Positions 7,973 through 16,029 of a stretch of 64,000 nt of DNA are shown in pieces. This DNA is from Desulfovibrio mangrovi (GTDB lineage Bacteria > Desulfobacterota > Desulfovibrionia > Desulfovibrionales > Desulfovibrionaceae): assembly GCF_026230175.1 (NCBI RefSeq), contig NZ_CP104208.1:930001-994000 (forward strand), given 5' to 3'. Position 1 is the first letter of the stretch; the number at the start of each line of letters is the position of its first letter. The translations under genes were made by a program, and so were the position numbers. The notes below the pieces were generated by a model, which had not been told where the DNA came from, ran no database searches, and saw only the letters and a program-made list of their open reading frames with translations.

Positions 7973-9481
7973 TTAAGGTTTCTTCCGTTTCATCCCGATT
8001 GCGATGCAGAGCATGCAGGCTCCGGCCAGCAGTACATGGATGAACGTGTAGGCATTGTGGTACGGCGTTGTCCGGCTGACTGTCGCGGCGATACCGTTGA
8101 TGGTTTCGGCGCGGAACAGGGAACTGCGGGCTATGAGGGTGCCTTTGGGATCCACAATGGCTGAAATGCCGGTATTGGTGGAACGTATCAGATATCGGCC
8201 TTGTTCGATAGCCCTGAGAACAGCCAGATGCAGGTGCTGGTCTGGCGCGGCCGTATTACCGAACCAGGCGTCGTTGCTGATGTTGACCAGCAGATTGGCA
8301 CCTTCGGCAACTCTTTGTTGGGCCAGCTCGGGAAAGATGGTTTCGTAGCAGATGAGTACACCCAAGGCAAGGTTGCCATGGGAAACCGGATGGATGGCAG
8401 CACTGGTCTGGAATTCGCCGGTTCCTTCAAAGAAGACTTCAAGAAAGGGCAGATATTGCCCGAAAGGCAGATATTCGCCAAAGGGCACAAGGTGCTCCTT
8501 GTCATACCAGCCATTCATCAGGCCATCCGGCGTGAGCAGGTAGGCTCGGTTGAGCGTATCCCACTGCCGGCCTTCAGTCCCCTTGGCATAGGCTGGGGTG
8601 CCGACAAGCAGCGGTGTTTTTTCGGATATGACCATGTCCCGAACAACAGAAAGGTATTCCTTCTTCTCCTGCAGATAGAAAGGCATAGACGTTTCCGGCC
8701 AGACCACGAGATCGGCCGGGGCTTTGGACAGCGCGCCGAGGGTCATGTCCACGTAGCGATGCACGGTTCCGTTCTGGTAAGCGGGAACCCATTTCTGCCC
8801 CTGATCAATATTGCCTTGCACAATGGTGGTGCGGACAGGGGACGTGGTCGGTATGGCGGTTTGCCATGCATACAGGATCCAGCCTGCACATGCGGCAAGA
8901 ATTGCGGCAGCAATGCCTGCAGGGATAAGGCGGCGGGAGCGCGCCGTTTCCAGCAACAGGGCGACAACCATGACCAGAATGCCGGAATAGGCGTAGCTTC
9001 CCATCAGGGAGACGGGCTGCAGCAGTTCGGGCCACGGAACAAACGCGGCGGCAAGCACCGCCCAGGGGAAGCCTGTGAACAGGGTGCCCCGTAGAAGTTC
9101 AAGTGTTCCCCAGAGCAGGCCAGCAAACACGGCAAGGAGTACTGGCGAGAGTCTGTCGCGCATGAGCCTGATACCCAGTGCGAAAAGTCCGGCATACAGG
9201 GCCAGATAGGTTGCGAGAAGCGCGGGGGCGGGAAAGGCCAGTGCCCAGTGTATTCCCGCCTGTTCTTCAAGGGGGACAGCCACCCAGTAGATGCACGCCG
9301 TGTACCCCAGAATGCCTGAGAACAAGGCCTTGCGGAATACCGAAGCAGGAGATGCCTCGCCAGAACCGAAGCCGTAGAGGACGGCAGGAAAGAGCAGGGC
9401 AAGCGGAGGCAGCTGGAACAGCTGGTTGGCCATTCCCAGGAAGAGGCCGAGCGCGGCGATCAAAGGTAGTAGTGCGTGCAT
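7973..9481 (-). CDS. lnt: Apolipoprotein N-acyltransferase
   Basis: This inner-membrane enzyme adds the third acyl chain to lipoproteins. About six N-terminal membrane segments are followed by a periplasmic nitrilase-like domain with the Glu-Lys-Cys triad visible in WPETSMPF, KEHLVPFGEYLPF and LICYETIFPELA, then a final C-terminal helix ending KRKKP. The ATG at 9481 is preferred because the first membrane helix begins there. An in-frame ATG at 9538 would add 19 polar residues, and neither has a strong ribosome site. The gene runs into prfB with a 20-base gap and follows the corC-like gene after a terminator-like hairpin. Confidence 0.95.
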   Translation of the reverse strand: MHALLPLIAALGLFLGMANQLFQLPPLALLFPAVLYGFGSGEASPASVFRKALFSGILGYTACIYWVAVPLEEQAGIHWALAFPAPALLATYLALYAGLFALGIRLMRDRLSPVLLAVFAGLLWGTLELLRGTLFTGFPWAVLAAAFVPWPELLQPVSLMGSYAYSGILVMVVALLLETARSRRLIPAGIAAAILAACAGWILYAWQTAIPTTSPVRTTIVQGNIDQGQKWVPAYQNGTVHRYVDMTLGALSKAPADLVVWPETSMPFYLQEKKEYLSVVRDMVISEKTPLLVGTPAYAKGTEGRQWDTLNRAYLLTPDGLMNGWYDKEHLVPFGEYLPFGQYLPFLEVFFEGTGEFQTSAAIHPVSHGNLALGVLICYETIFPELAQQRVAEGANLLVNISNDAWFGNTAAPDQHLHLAVLRAIEQGRYLIRSTNTGISAIVDPKGTLIARSSLFRAETINGIAATVSRTTPYHNAYTFIHVLLAGACMLCIAIGMKRKKP

Positions 9482-9546
9482 AATGTGCAGAGAAAAATGG
9501 GTTTTCGGAAAAAGGTCAAGGGATAAAGCGGGGCGCATGAAAAAGG

Positions 9547-9575
9547 GGCAAAGAAAAGGCCCGCGGGTGCGGGCC
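9547..9575 (-). terminator. Terminator after the CorC-like gene
   Basis: A 7-bp stem GGCCCGC/GCGGGCC (9558-9564 and 9569-9575) is followed on the minus strand by TTTTCTTT. It separates the CorC-like gene from lnt, so lnt is either reached by read-through or has its own promoter. Confidence 0.75.
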
Positions 9576-9580
9576 GTTGC

Positions 9581-10399
9581 TTAATCCTGTCGTTCAACGA
9601 GTATGGATTGGATGAGTTTGGCGTTCGCATCCTTGATTGAGAACCGGTAGCCCTCAAGCATGAAGGTTTCACCGGCTTGCGGAACGTGTCCTGCAAGCTC
9701 GCTGAGGTAGCCACCGATGGTTTCCACCTGTTCGGATTCAAGCCTGATATTAAGGATAGGCTCAAGCTCTTCCAGCAGCGCTCTGCCGGACAGCATATAG
9801 CTGTTGTCATCAAGCTTTCTGATATCCTCTTCCTTGGGAAGATCGTATTCGTCGTCAATGTCGCCGACGATGATTTCCAGAATGTCTTCGATGGTGACAA
9901 CGCCCGACGTGCCGCCGTATTCGTCTACGGCAATGGCGAAGTGGAGCTTGCGGGCCCTGAATTCCTGCAGCAGATCGCTCACCATCTTTGTTTCCGGAAC
10001 AAAGAACGGCTTGCGCATCATGGTTCTGAGAGGGGTATTGTGCAGGGCAGGGTCATACAGGAAGCGCAACACATCCTTGGCATAGGCAACGCCGACGATG
10101 TTGTCACGGTTTCCTTCGTAGATGGGAATGCGTGAGTGACCGGATTCTATGATGAGTTTGACGACCTCGCGTACGGAAGCGTTGATCTCGATGCAATGGA
10201 TGTCCGTACGGGGCACCATGATTTCATCAACCTGAGTCTCGTCTAGGCTCAGCACGTTAAGAAGCATGGAACCTTCAACCGCCTCAAGCTCGCCTTCTTC
10301 GCGGGCTTCGAGAATGGCTTTCTCCACGCTGTCACCGGATTTATTGTTAAAAATATTACTGATCAGCGACCAGAGTCGACTGTCCGAACCTCCGTCCAA
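9581..10399 (-). CDS. CorC/HlyC-family CBS-domain protein
   Basis: A 272-residue cytoplasmic protein with a pair of CBS domains ([15 protein letters not shown] onward, and [15 protein letters not shown] through [21 protein letters not shown]-like) and the C-terminal CorC_HlyC domain ending near [15 protein letters not shown]. Members are linked to Mg/Co efflux or to membrane stress and often neighbour lnt, as here. The TTG at 10399 is chosen as the start because AAGGAG lies seven bases upstream. The frame is open to 10465, but that longer version has no ribosome site. No membrane segments are present, so it is the CorC rather than CNNM/YhdP type. Confidence 0.92.
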   Translation of the reverse strand: [272 protein letters not shown]

Positions 10400-10518
10400 A
10401 ACGGGTCTCCTTGTTGAGGTGGCTGGATATTGGGTCAATGTTTGTCCCTCTGAATTCTGCGACAATATCTATCACAAGTGCCTGACGCAAGCGCAAAAAA
10501 GCGGGTTTTCTGAAATAT

Positions 10519-11490
10519 CTATTCAATCCCTTTCTCGCGGTAAAGCTCCAGATGGCGCTTCATGGCCCAGTTACCTATCTCATCAACCTCGTTGTCCCTC
10601 AGAGGGGAAAGCCAGAACAACTCCCCGTTGCTGTTGTCGACTATTTCGGCCCGTCGCATGAACTGCAGTCCCAGATCGACATCGCGGGTCTCAAAGTCGA
10701 TATAGGGCATCTGCAAGCGGCACAGGAGCCAGTAGCGGTTTCTCTGACCCGCTTCCGGTTCCCACAAGTCCAGAAGGACAAACAGTCTGTCACCTATATT
10801 GAAGGAAAGGCCGCATTCCTTGGCGTTTTGTCTTTTTACATGCAGCTTCAGGCCGCCCGCAGAAACGTTTACCAGCCGGATCTCAGCCCGTTTGCCGGGA
10901 ATGTAACTCAGAACGGGCTTGCCCCAATTCTTGAAATTCATGTCATGCGTAGCGTCGGAAAGCAGTTTTTCCGGCCAGAGGGCAATGCCCATGATGTACT
11001 GGTCCGGCGGGTCCACGCGCAATGCGGCGCGCTTCTGCTTGAGTTCCAGTTTGTTCGGCATGGCCAGATTCAGGTGGCATATGTCGTTGCCCACAGGTCT
11101 GATGCCGATGATGGGGGACGTGAACATGTAATGCAGAGGATTGTGATGCTCATCCTGAATGCGGAAGTAGCAGTCGACATACTTGCCGAGCCAGTTTCGG
11201 CTGATGTTTTTGAGGGTGGAACACTCCATCGTCACGGTGTCGGCGCTCATTTCATACAGAGAGCAGAAGGTTGAGCGACGTCTGTTGGACTCTGAATGGA
11301 ACTGGAGCTCCATCTTGCTGCGCAGTTCCATGGCTTCGTTCAGATTCTTCTGGATGGATTGAGGTTCAAGTACCCAGCCGTGGGGAATGTATACGGTATT
11401 TTTTTTTGAGCGAAACCACATGACAATGATGACGCCGACCAACACGAGAACGACGATGAGCAGCACCAAAATGGCCTGCATTGATATCAT
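10519..11490 (-). CDS. Membrane-anchored PilZ-like protein
   Basis: A single membrane helix (MQAILVLLIVVLVLVGVIIVMW) is followed by a large soluble region. That region contains a YcgR-N-like beta segment and a PilZ-type c-di-GMP signature: RAALR (the RxxxR motif) and later NVSAGG (the N/DxSxxG motif). It would bind c-di-GMP at the cytoplasmic face of the inner membrane. The frame is open to a GTG at 11580 that overlaps the upstream lipoprotein gene by 16 bases. ATGs at 11490 and 11481 just before the helix are more plausible starts, and I chose 11490. The downstream output is unknown. It is the last gene of the Mla-like cassette. Confidence 0.8.
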   Translation of the reverse strand: MISMQAILVLLIVVLVLVGVIIVMWFRSKKNTVYIPHGWVLEPQSIQKNLNEAMELRSKMELQFHSESNRRRSTFCSLYEMSADTVTMECSTLKNISRNWLGKYVDCYFRIQDEHHNPLHYMFTSPIIGIRPVGNDICHLNLAMPNKLELKQKRAALRVDPPDQYIMGIALWPEKLLSDATHDMNFKNWGKPVLSYIPGKRAEIRLVNVSAGGLKLHVKRQNAKECGLSFNIGDRLFVLLDLWEPEAGQRNRYWLLCRLQMPYIDFETRDVDLGLQFMRRAEIVDNSNGELFWLSPLRDNEVDEIGNWAMKRHLELYREKGIE

Positions 11491-11564
11491 CTCGCTGGCG
11501 GTACTATGCGTGAAGCTGCGACTTATTTCGGAGAAATAATCGGTGGTTTTATCCACGGCTGTAA

Positions 11565-12362
11565 TCAGTGGGAATCGCACGGTATTATGTATTGTTCCAA
11601 TTCGGTTATACGTTCTTCAATCCGCTGTTTCAGGGCCATGTCCTCTGTGAACAGGTGCGCAAGCCGCCAGTCTTCTCTGAGAAAGACTACCCAGCCAAGC
11701 CGCGAATCGTTTGTGCGGGCTATGCCGAGAAACATGTAGGCAACTTCAGTATTGCCTGCCGCATGGGCCTGCAGTGCAGCCTTGCGTGCATAATGCGAGG
11801 CATAGAGCTGGTCTTTCTCTTTTTCAAGTCGGCTCTTCAGGGCGGCAAAATCGTTCGTTTGCAGCAGATGCCGGTAGTTTGTGTCGCGGGAAGATATTGC
11901 CTCTTCTGCCGTCTGTCCACCCTGTGCCGTAAGGAGTGAAGCAAGGGGATGCTGCGCTGTTGAAGCGGGGCAGTCGAAGCCCATTCTCCTGTACCGTTCC
12001 GCCTGTCTTTTAAGCTCCGGATCATCAAGCCCTACATACTGCTTGAGTCTCCATGCCAGCGTATAGTTGTATGCCGCCTGACACACCATGTCCTGCCGCA
12101 GAAAATTTTCCTGACTGGTTGCAAATAACGCCTCGGACTCACACCAGTTTCCTTGCAAGAAAGAGTCCACAAAGCTTGAGCGTCCAAAGGGGGCCTGTTT
12201 GAGCTGGTCGGGTTCGGAATAGGCCTTGTCTGAACGTGGAGCGCCGCAGGCAGTGAGCACGATGATCAGGCATGCAAGGAGCAGGGGGATGAGCGTGGTT
12301 CTTTGACAACGGGCGGGGGAGTGGCTGCTGCCGTGGTTCGATTGTACCCGATATGCTTTCAT
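11565..12362 (-). CDS. Lipoprotein of the Mla-like cassette, function unknown
   Basis: A 265-residue protein with a signal peptide and the lipobox LTAC (about residues 36-39), so it should be acylated and outer- or inner-membrane bound. The rest is helical, contains several cysteines (GNWCESE, DMVCQAA, GFDCPAS, IPCDSH) and has TPR-like helix-pair character. I recognise no named family. It lies 57 bases after mlaD, so it may be the accessory lipoprotein that bridges to the outer membrane in this lipid transport system, by analogy with MlaA or PqiC-like partners. That role is inference from position only. Confidence 0.8.
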   Translation of the reverse strand: MKAYRVQSNHGSSHSPARCQRTTLIPLLLACLIIVLTACGAPRSDKAYSEPDQLKQAPFGRSSFVDSFLQGNWCESEALFATSQENFLRQDMVCQAAYNYTLAWRLKQYVGLDDPELKRQAERYRRMGFDCPASTAQHPLASLLTAQGGQTAEEAISSRDTNYRHLLQTNDFAALKSRLEKEKDQLYASHYARKAALQAHAAGNTEVAYMFLGIARTNDSRLGWVVFLREDWRLAHLFTEDMALKQRIEERITELEQYIIPCDSH

Positions 12363-12419
12363 GAGACCTGTCCTGCGGTTGTGTGCTGTTCAAAGCTCAG
12401 GAGCGTCTGCCGTGTTTTG

Positions 12420-13409
12420 TCATGGTTGAGGGTGCGCAGCCGGAACCTGTCCGTCGCCTGTGCGGCGAAGCGGCCAGGTTCGCTTCAGGCGTTCCAGCAC
12501 ATCCGTTCCCAGCTTGAGCGTGTATTCCGCCTGTGACCTGAGGCGTACCAGATCCGTTGTAGCCCTGCGGACTTCATCACTGATGGCGTTTGTGTTGTTC
12601 ACCGTTGGCTCCAGTTGGGCCCGCATGGCATCCACATTCGCCACAAGCACGTTCAGGCGGCCGAGCAGGTCTTCCACGCCGGCAAGCACTTCATTGATGC
12701 CGTCCACACTACCGGAAGCCTTGTCGGTCACCGTGTTCAGCCCTTTGAGCAATGCTTCGCTTTCCTTCAGCACGGCAGCAAGGCGTTTGACCGGTTCGGG
12801 ATCATTAAGAAGGTAGCGTACCAGTCCTTCGGCATCGGCTATGGTGCCTGTCAGGCGCTGCATGTTGGCCAGGGTTTTGTGAAAGTCCTTGTCCGGTTCG
12901 CTCAGGTCGGTCGTAATTCTGCGGGTATTCTCAAGAATGGCAGCAACGTCATCCAGCATTGCTGGCATGCGTGCCTGCAGGGAGCCCACCAGCCCCTCGT
13001 CGTGCGTCAGTTCAAGCGTGGTGCCCGGGCTGATTACCGGTCCCTCTCCGGGGCCGGGAAAGACTTCTATCCAGGCGGAACCGATGGGAAAACCGCCTGC
13101 TATCTGCACGGTAACACCTCTGGTGAACCAGCTCTGGTAGCGTTTGAGGACTTTCAGCTCAATCTTGATGTAGTCAATGCCGTGCATCTGCACATCACTG
13201 ACGGTGCCGACGCGAAAGCCGGAGATCTTCACCGGAACCCCGCGCTCGATTTTTTCTCCGGTGGGGCTCACAACGTAGTAGTAGACCTTTTCACTGAACA
13301 GTTCCTTTTGGATGCCGACAAAAACGAGTGAAAAGACGGCAAGGCCGAGCATGGCTATGACGAAAATGCCTGTTTTGAATTCCCTTGTCAGAACAGGGTG
13401 TTGCATCAC
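12420..13409 (-). CDS. mlaD: MlaD-family MCE-domain lipid-binding protein
   Basis: A 329-residue periplasmic lipid-binding subunit anchored by one N-terminal helix (TGIFVIAMLGLAVFSLVFVGI). The MCE domain follows, with ERGVPVKISGFRVGTV and the hydrophobic GFPIGSAWIEVF segment. The C-terminal two thirds are long amphipathic helices, as in larger MCE proteins such as those that form needle-like tunnels. MCE proteins assemble as hexamers on an MlaE/MlaF ABC core and shuttle phospholipids between membranes. The start overlaps the preceding ATPase-like gene by 4 bases, indicating a single operon. Confidence 0.93.
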   Translation of the reverse strand: MMQHPVLTREFKTGIFVIAMLGLAVFSLVFVGIQKELFSEKVYYYVVSPTGEKIERGVPVKISGFRVGTVSDVQMHGIDYIKIELKVLKRYQSWFTRGVTVQIAGGFPIGSAWIEVFPGPGEGPVISPGTTLELTHDEGLVGSLQARMPAMLDDVAAILENTRRITTDLSEPDKDFHKTLANMQRLTGTIADAEGLVRYLLNDPEPVKRLAAVLKESEALLKGLNTVTDKASGSVDGINEVLAGVEDLLGRLNVLVANVDAMRAQLEPTVNNTNAISDEVRRATTDLVRLRSQAEYTLKLGTDVLERLKRTWPLRRTGDGQVPAAHPQP

Positions 13410-13918
13410 AAGGCTCCTGACGCGACATGAAAAGGAAGATCATGCAGGGATTGGGCGTACTCCGGTGTGCACAGGATCCAGATACGCGTTCCCGCTGCGT
13501 GTCTGTCGCGCATGACTATGGCTGCTTCGAGTATGCTGCGGTCCATACAACTGCGAGTATCCAGAACAATAACCCGACTTTCATTCATGATGCAACGCAA
13601 CATGCTTGTCCGTATGAGAATCTCCCGCGTAACCGACAATGGAAAGCAATGCGCCAATGTATCCAACCCTTCCGTCTGCAGCAGGGCTTGAACTCTCTTG
13701 TTGATGGTCTTGCCGGTCTCCAGCCTTTTGTACAGGGCTGGTAACGCAATGTTATCCGCGATGGTAAGCTGATGCAGCAGAGGAACAGAGTGGCTTGCTA
13801 TGCCGATGCGAAGGCGTGCGGGGAGCATGCTTTGTATGGCTTTGTCCATGGCAGTTTCGGGCAAGGGAAGGATCAGGTCGTGCTCGAGTGCAAGAAGACG
13901 GGAGGGGGGCAGCATCAC
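13406..13918 (-). CDS. Degenerate MlaF-like ABC ATPase lacking Walker A
   Basis: A 170-residue protein in the position normally held by the MlaF ATPase. Its middle resembles an ABC domain: LLHQLTIADNIALPALY corresponds to the segment after the Q-loop, LSVTREI replaces the LSGGQ signature, and RVIVLDT occupies the Walker B position without the catalytic glutamate. No GxxGxGKS/T P-loop exists, and the N-terminus is too short to hold one. The gene starts inside the last codons of mlaE (4-base overlap) and overlaps mlaD, so no upstream fragment is missing. It may be a structural, non-hydrolysing subunit or a relic, with ATPase activity supplied from elsewhere. Confidence 0.72.
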   Translation of the reverse strand: MMLPPSRLLALEHDLILPLPETAMDKAIQSMLPARLRIGIASHSVPLLHQLTIADNIALPALYKRLETGKTINKRVQALLQTEGLDTLAHCFPLSVTREILIRTSMLRCIMNESRVIVLDTRSCMDRSILEAAIVMRDRHAAGTRIWILCTPEYAQSLHDLPFHVASGAL

Positions 13919-14769
13919 ATGCCTCCCGCAAGAAAGAGAATCTCCACGCCGACGATGTAGCCCACTCCCTGCAGCAGTGCGCTGACAATGCGCGGGCCCA
14001 CATCATGCGGGCTGATAACGCGCATGCCGTGGGCGACGGCAGGGGTGCTCACCGCAAGGGCCATGCATGCCGCCTTGAGAAAGAGGATAATCAGGTCGGT
14101 AAATTCGGTGCCGTACAGGAGTTGGTCCATGTAGCTGTCGAAGGTGATGTCGTGCAGGTAGCCGAAGATGAAGAAGCCCCCGATGAGGGAAAACAGGCTG
14201 AAGTAGAGGGCCAGAAGGGGGGTGCCGATCAGGGCGGCAAGATAGATGGGGGCGTGCCGGTAGGCGGCGATGCCAATGCCCATATTGGCCAGCGAGGTTG
14301 CTTCATGGTTCAGGGAAAGTATGCCGCATCCAGTGACGATGGTCGGTGCGGAACGAAGCAGCATGACAAGGGCGCAGGAGAGCGGCGCCAGTTCCCGCAG
14401 CATGGCCGGAGCGAGGTATTCACCTATGCTGTCGTAGGCGTCCAGTTGTGTGAGCAACGAAAGGAGCAGGTTGACCACAATGGAGCCAAGCGCCAACGCA
14501 AGGCAGGTAATGAGGGGTAAGGACGAGACCGCCTGAGCGTGGAGCTCTGCGAGCAGTGCCTTCAGAATGGCAGGGTTGCGCAGATTACCGAAGAGCGGCT
14601 GTTTGTATTGCGTCTCAGGTATACTTTCGGGGCTGGCGTCTTCAGGATGCAGGGCCAGAAGCGCAAAGAAAGCCCCAAGAAATAGGCTGCCTTGATACCT
14701 CAAGCCGTTCAGGCGGTGCAGGGCGGCGGCACCAACCCGCTCCACAAATGAATGCGCCAAGTTCTGCAT
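13915..14769 (-). CDS. mlaE: MlaE-family ABC permease
   Basis: The permease of the Mla-like lipid transporter, about 284 residues with five or six membrane segments. Recognisable MlaE features are LFGNLRNPAILKALLAELHAQ, the segment LAPAMLRELAPLSCALVMLLRS with the conserved RELAP core, and the C-terminal VGYIVGVEILFLAGG. The sequence is more divergent than typical MlaE. The ATG at 14769 is preferred over an upstream TTG at 14787. It is the first gene of the cassette and is divergent from the AT-rich DUF3800-like gene, with under 100 bases between their starts. Confidence 0.9.
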   Translation of the reverse strand: MQNLAHSFVERVGAAALHRLNGLRYQGSLFLGAFFALLALHPEDASPESIPETQYKQPLFGNLRNPAILKALLAELHAQAVSSLPLITCLALALGSIVVNLLLSLLTQLDAYDSIGEYLAPAMLRELAPLSCALVMLLRSAPTIVTGCGILSLNHEATSLANMGIGIAAYRHAPIYLAALIGTPLLALYFSLFSLIGGFFIFGYLHDITFDSYMDQLLYGTEFTDLIILFLKAACMALAVSTPAVAHGMRVISPHDVGPRIVSALLQGVGYIVGVEILFLAGGM

Positions 14770-14866
14770 GGTTACAGAATAGCGCAAAGAGGAAATATGA
14801 GAAAGAGCTAAGCTAAATAGTGTGATCTAATTGCAATATTGGGAGTATGAGTATAGGTGTGTGGGC

Positions 14867-16024
14867 ATGAAAGACGCATATTCTATTTTTATCGATGAGT
14901 CAGGGGGGACAAGCCCGTCGTCAAAACTTCCTGACGATAGGTATTATGTTCTTGTCGGTGTTGTAGTTGCAAACAGTAATATACCTGAATTTGAGAAGTC
15001 TTGCGATCAGATCAAGCAAGGAAATAGTGAAATCAAAGCTTCATCTATAAGAAGCCGTGATTTTCTGTCTTATGTATCAAAGATATCCAAAATAGATTAT
15101 AGGTATTATGTTTTAATTGTCGACAAACAGGAAATAGATGATAACTCGGGTGTTTATAAGAATAAACAGGTGTATATAAAATTCTTCGTAAACAAGTTGA
15201 TTGAGCAGGTTGCCGGTGTATACGACAACTTGAAAGTGTTTTTTGATGCCATTGGAGATAATGAATTTAGAGATAGTTTAACACGCTATGTGCATTCTAA
15301 GAATGATACGTATGAAATGTCGTTATTGAAAGGCACGTCCACAAGTCCCATTGTATTTGATAATGTAGATAGCAAGGCGTATAGAGGTGTGCAGATAGCT
15401 GATTTTACAGCAAATGTATTTAGAAGGCTGCTGAATAGGCGTATTTCTTTTAGCGATATTGAAGAAATAGTAAAAAAGAAGATATCTATCGATGTCTACC
15501 CAACTAGGGTGCTAGAAAGGAAGATTGAAACAATAAAAATAGAGTTTGATTCGTATGTCTCAGAAGCTGTGCACGACCAGATTACGAATTATATTTCAGA
15601 AAATATTGGTCGTGGAAACGAAGATTCAAGCATCAAAATAGATATACTTCAATACCTATTGAATAATCCTCAAGAATTTACAAATGCAGAGAAAATCAGT
15701 CGCCACCTTTCCGAAATTCGAGGAATTGATGGGGTAGATGGGGTGAGGGTCAGAAGAGAAATTTCAAAAATGAGATCAAAATCGTTGCCCATTGCATCAT
15801 CAAAGAAGGGATATAAAGTTCCTTACTCCATGGTGGATGTGAATTTGTATATCCAAAAGGTAGATTCGATCGTTGATCCTTATGTGATGCGACTTGGTAA
15901 GTTCAGAGATTTGCTGAAGAAAATTTCTGGCGGCGGCATGGATATATTAGACCATGCAAACGCAATGAAATTAAAGCACTACTTAGATACAGCAGAAAAT
16001 GCTTTATTAGATGCAGGTAAGTAA
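14867..16024 (+). CDS. DUF3800-like protein with C-terminal winged-helix region, AT-rich
   Basis: A 385-residue protein. Its N-terminal half has DUF3800 features: FIDESGG near the start (acidic pair at residues 10-11), the strand VFFDAIGD, and IADFTANVFRR. DUF3800 has a predicted RNase H-like fold of uncertain function and is common on mobile and defence-associated DNA. Residues around 270-340 (LLNNPQEFTNAEKISRHL to SSKKGYKVPYS) look like a winged helix-turn-helix. Base composition is far more AT-rich than every neighbour, codons such as AGA, ATA and AAT abound, and it interrupts a minus-strand block, so transfer is likely. The ATG at 14867 has no strong Shine-Dalgarno. It overlaps the TGA of an eight-codon frame (14847-14870). 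The function is unknown. Confidence 0.82.
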   Translation: MKDAYSIFIDESGGTSPSSKLPDDRYYVLVGVVVANSNIPEFEKSCDQIKQGNSEIKASSIRSRDFLSYVSKISKIDYRYYVLIVDKQEIDDNSGVYKNKQVYIKFFVNKLIEQVAGVYDNLKVFFDAIGDNEFRDSLTRYVHSKNDTYEMSLLKGTSTSPIVFDNVDSKAYRGVQIADFTANVFRRLLNRRISFSDIEEIVKKKISIDVYPTRVLERKIETIKIEFDSYVSEAVHDQITNYISENIGRGNEDSSIKIDILQYLLNNPQEFTNAEKISRHLSEIRGIDGVDGVRVRREISKMRSKSLPIASSKKGYKVPYSMVDVNLYIQKVDSIVDPYVMRLGKFRDLLKKISGGGMDILDHANAMKLKHYLDTAENALLDAGK

Positions 16025-16029
16025 AAGGC

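Noticed and set aside
14831-14866. TTG start at 14831 for the DUF3800-like gene
   Set aside because: It would add 12 residues with no family match and has no Shine-Dalgarno. The ATG at 14867 directly precedes the FIDESG motif, as in homologues.
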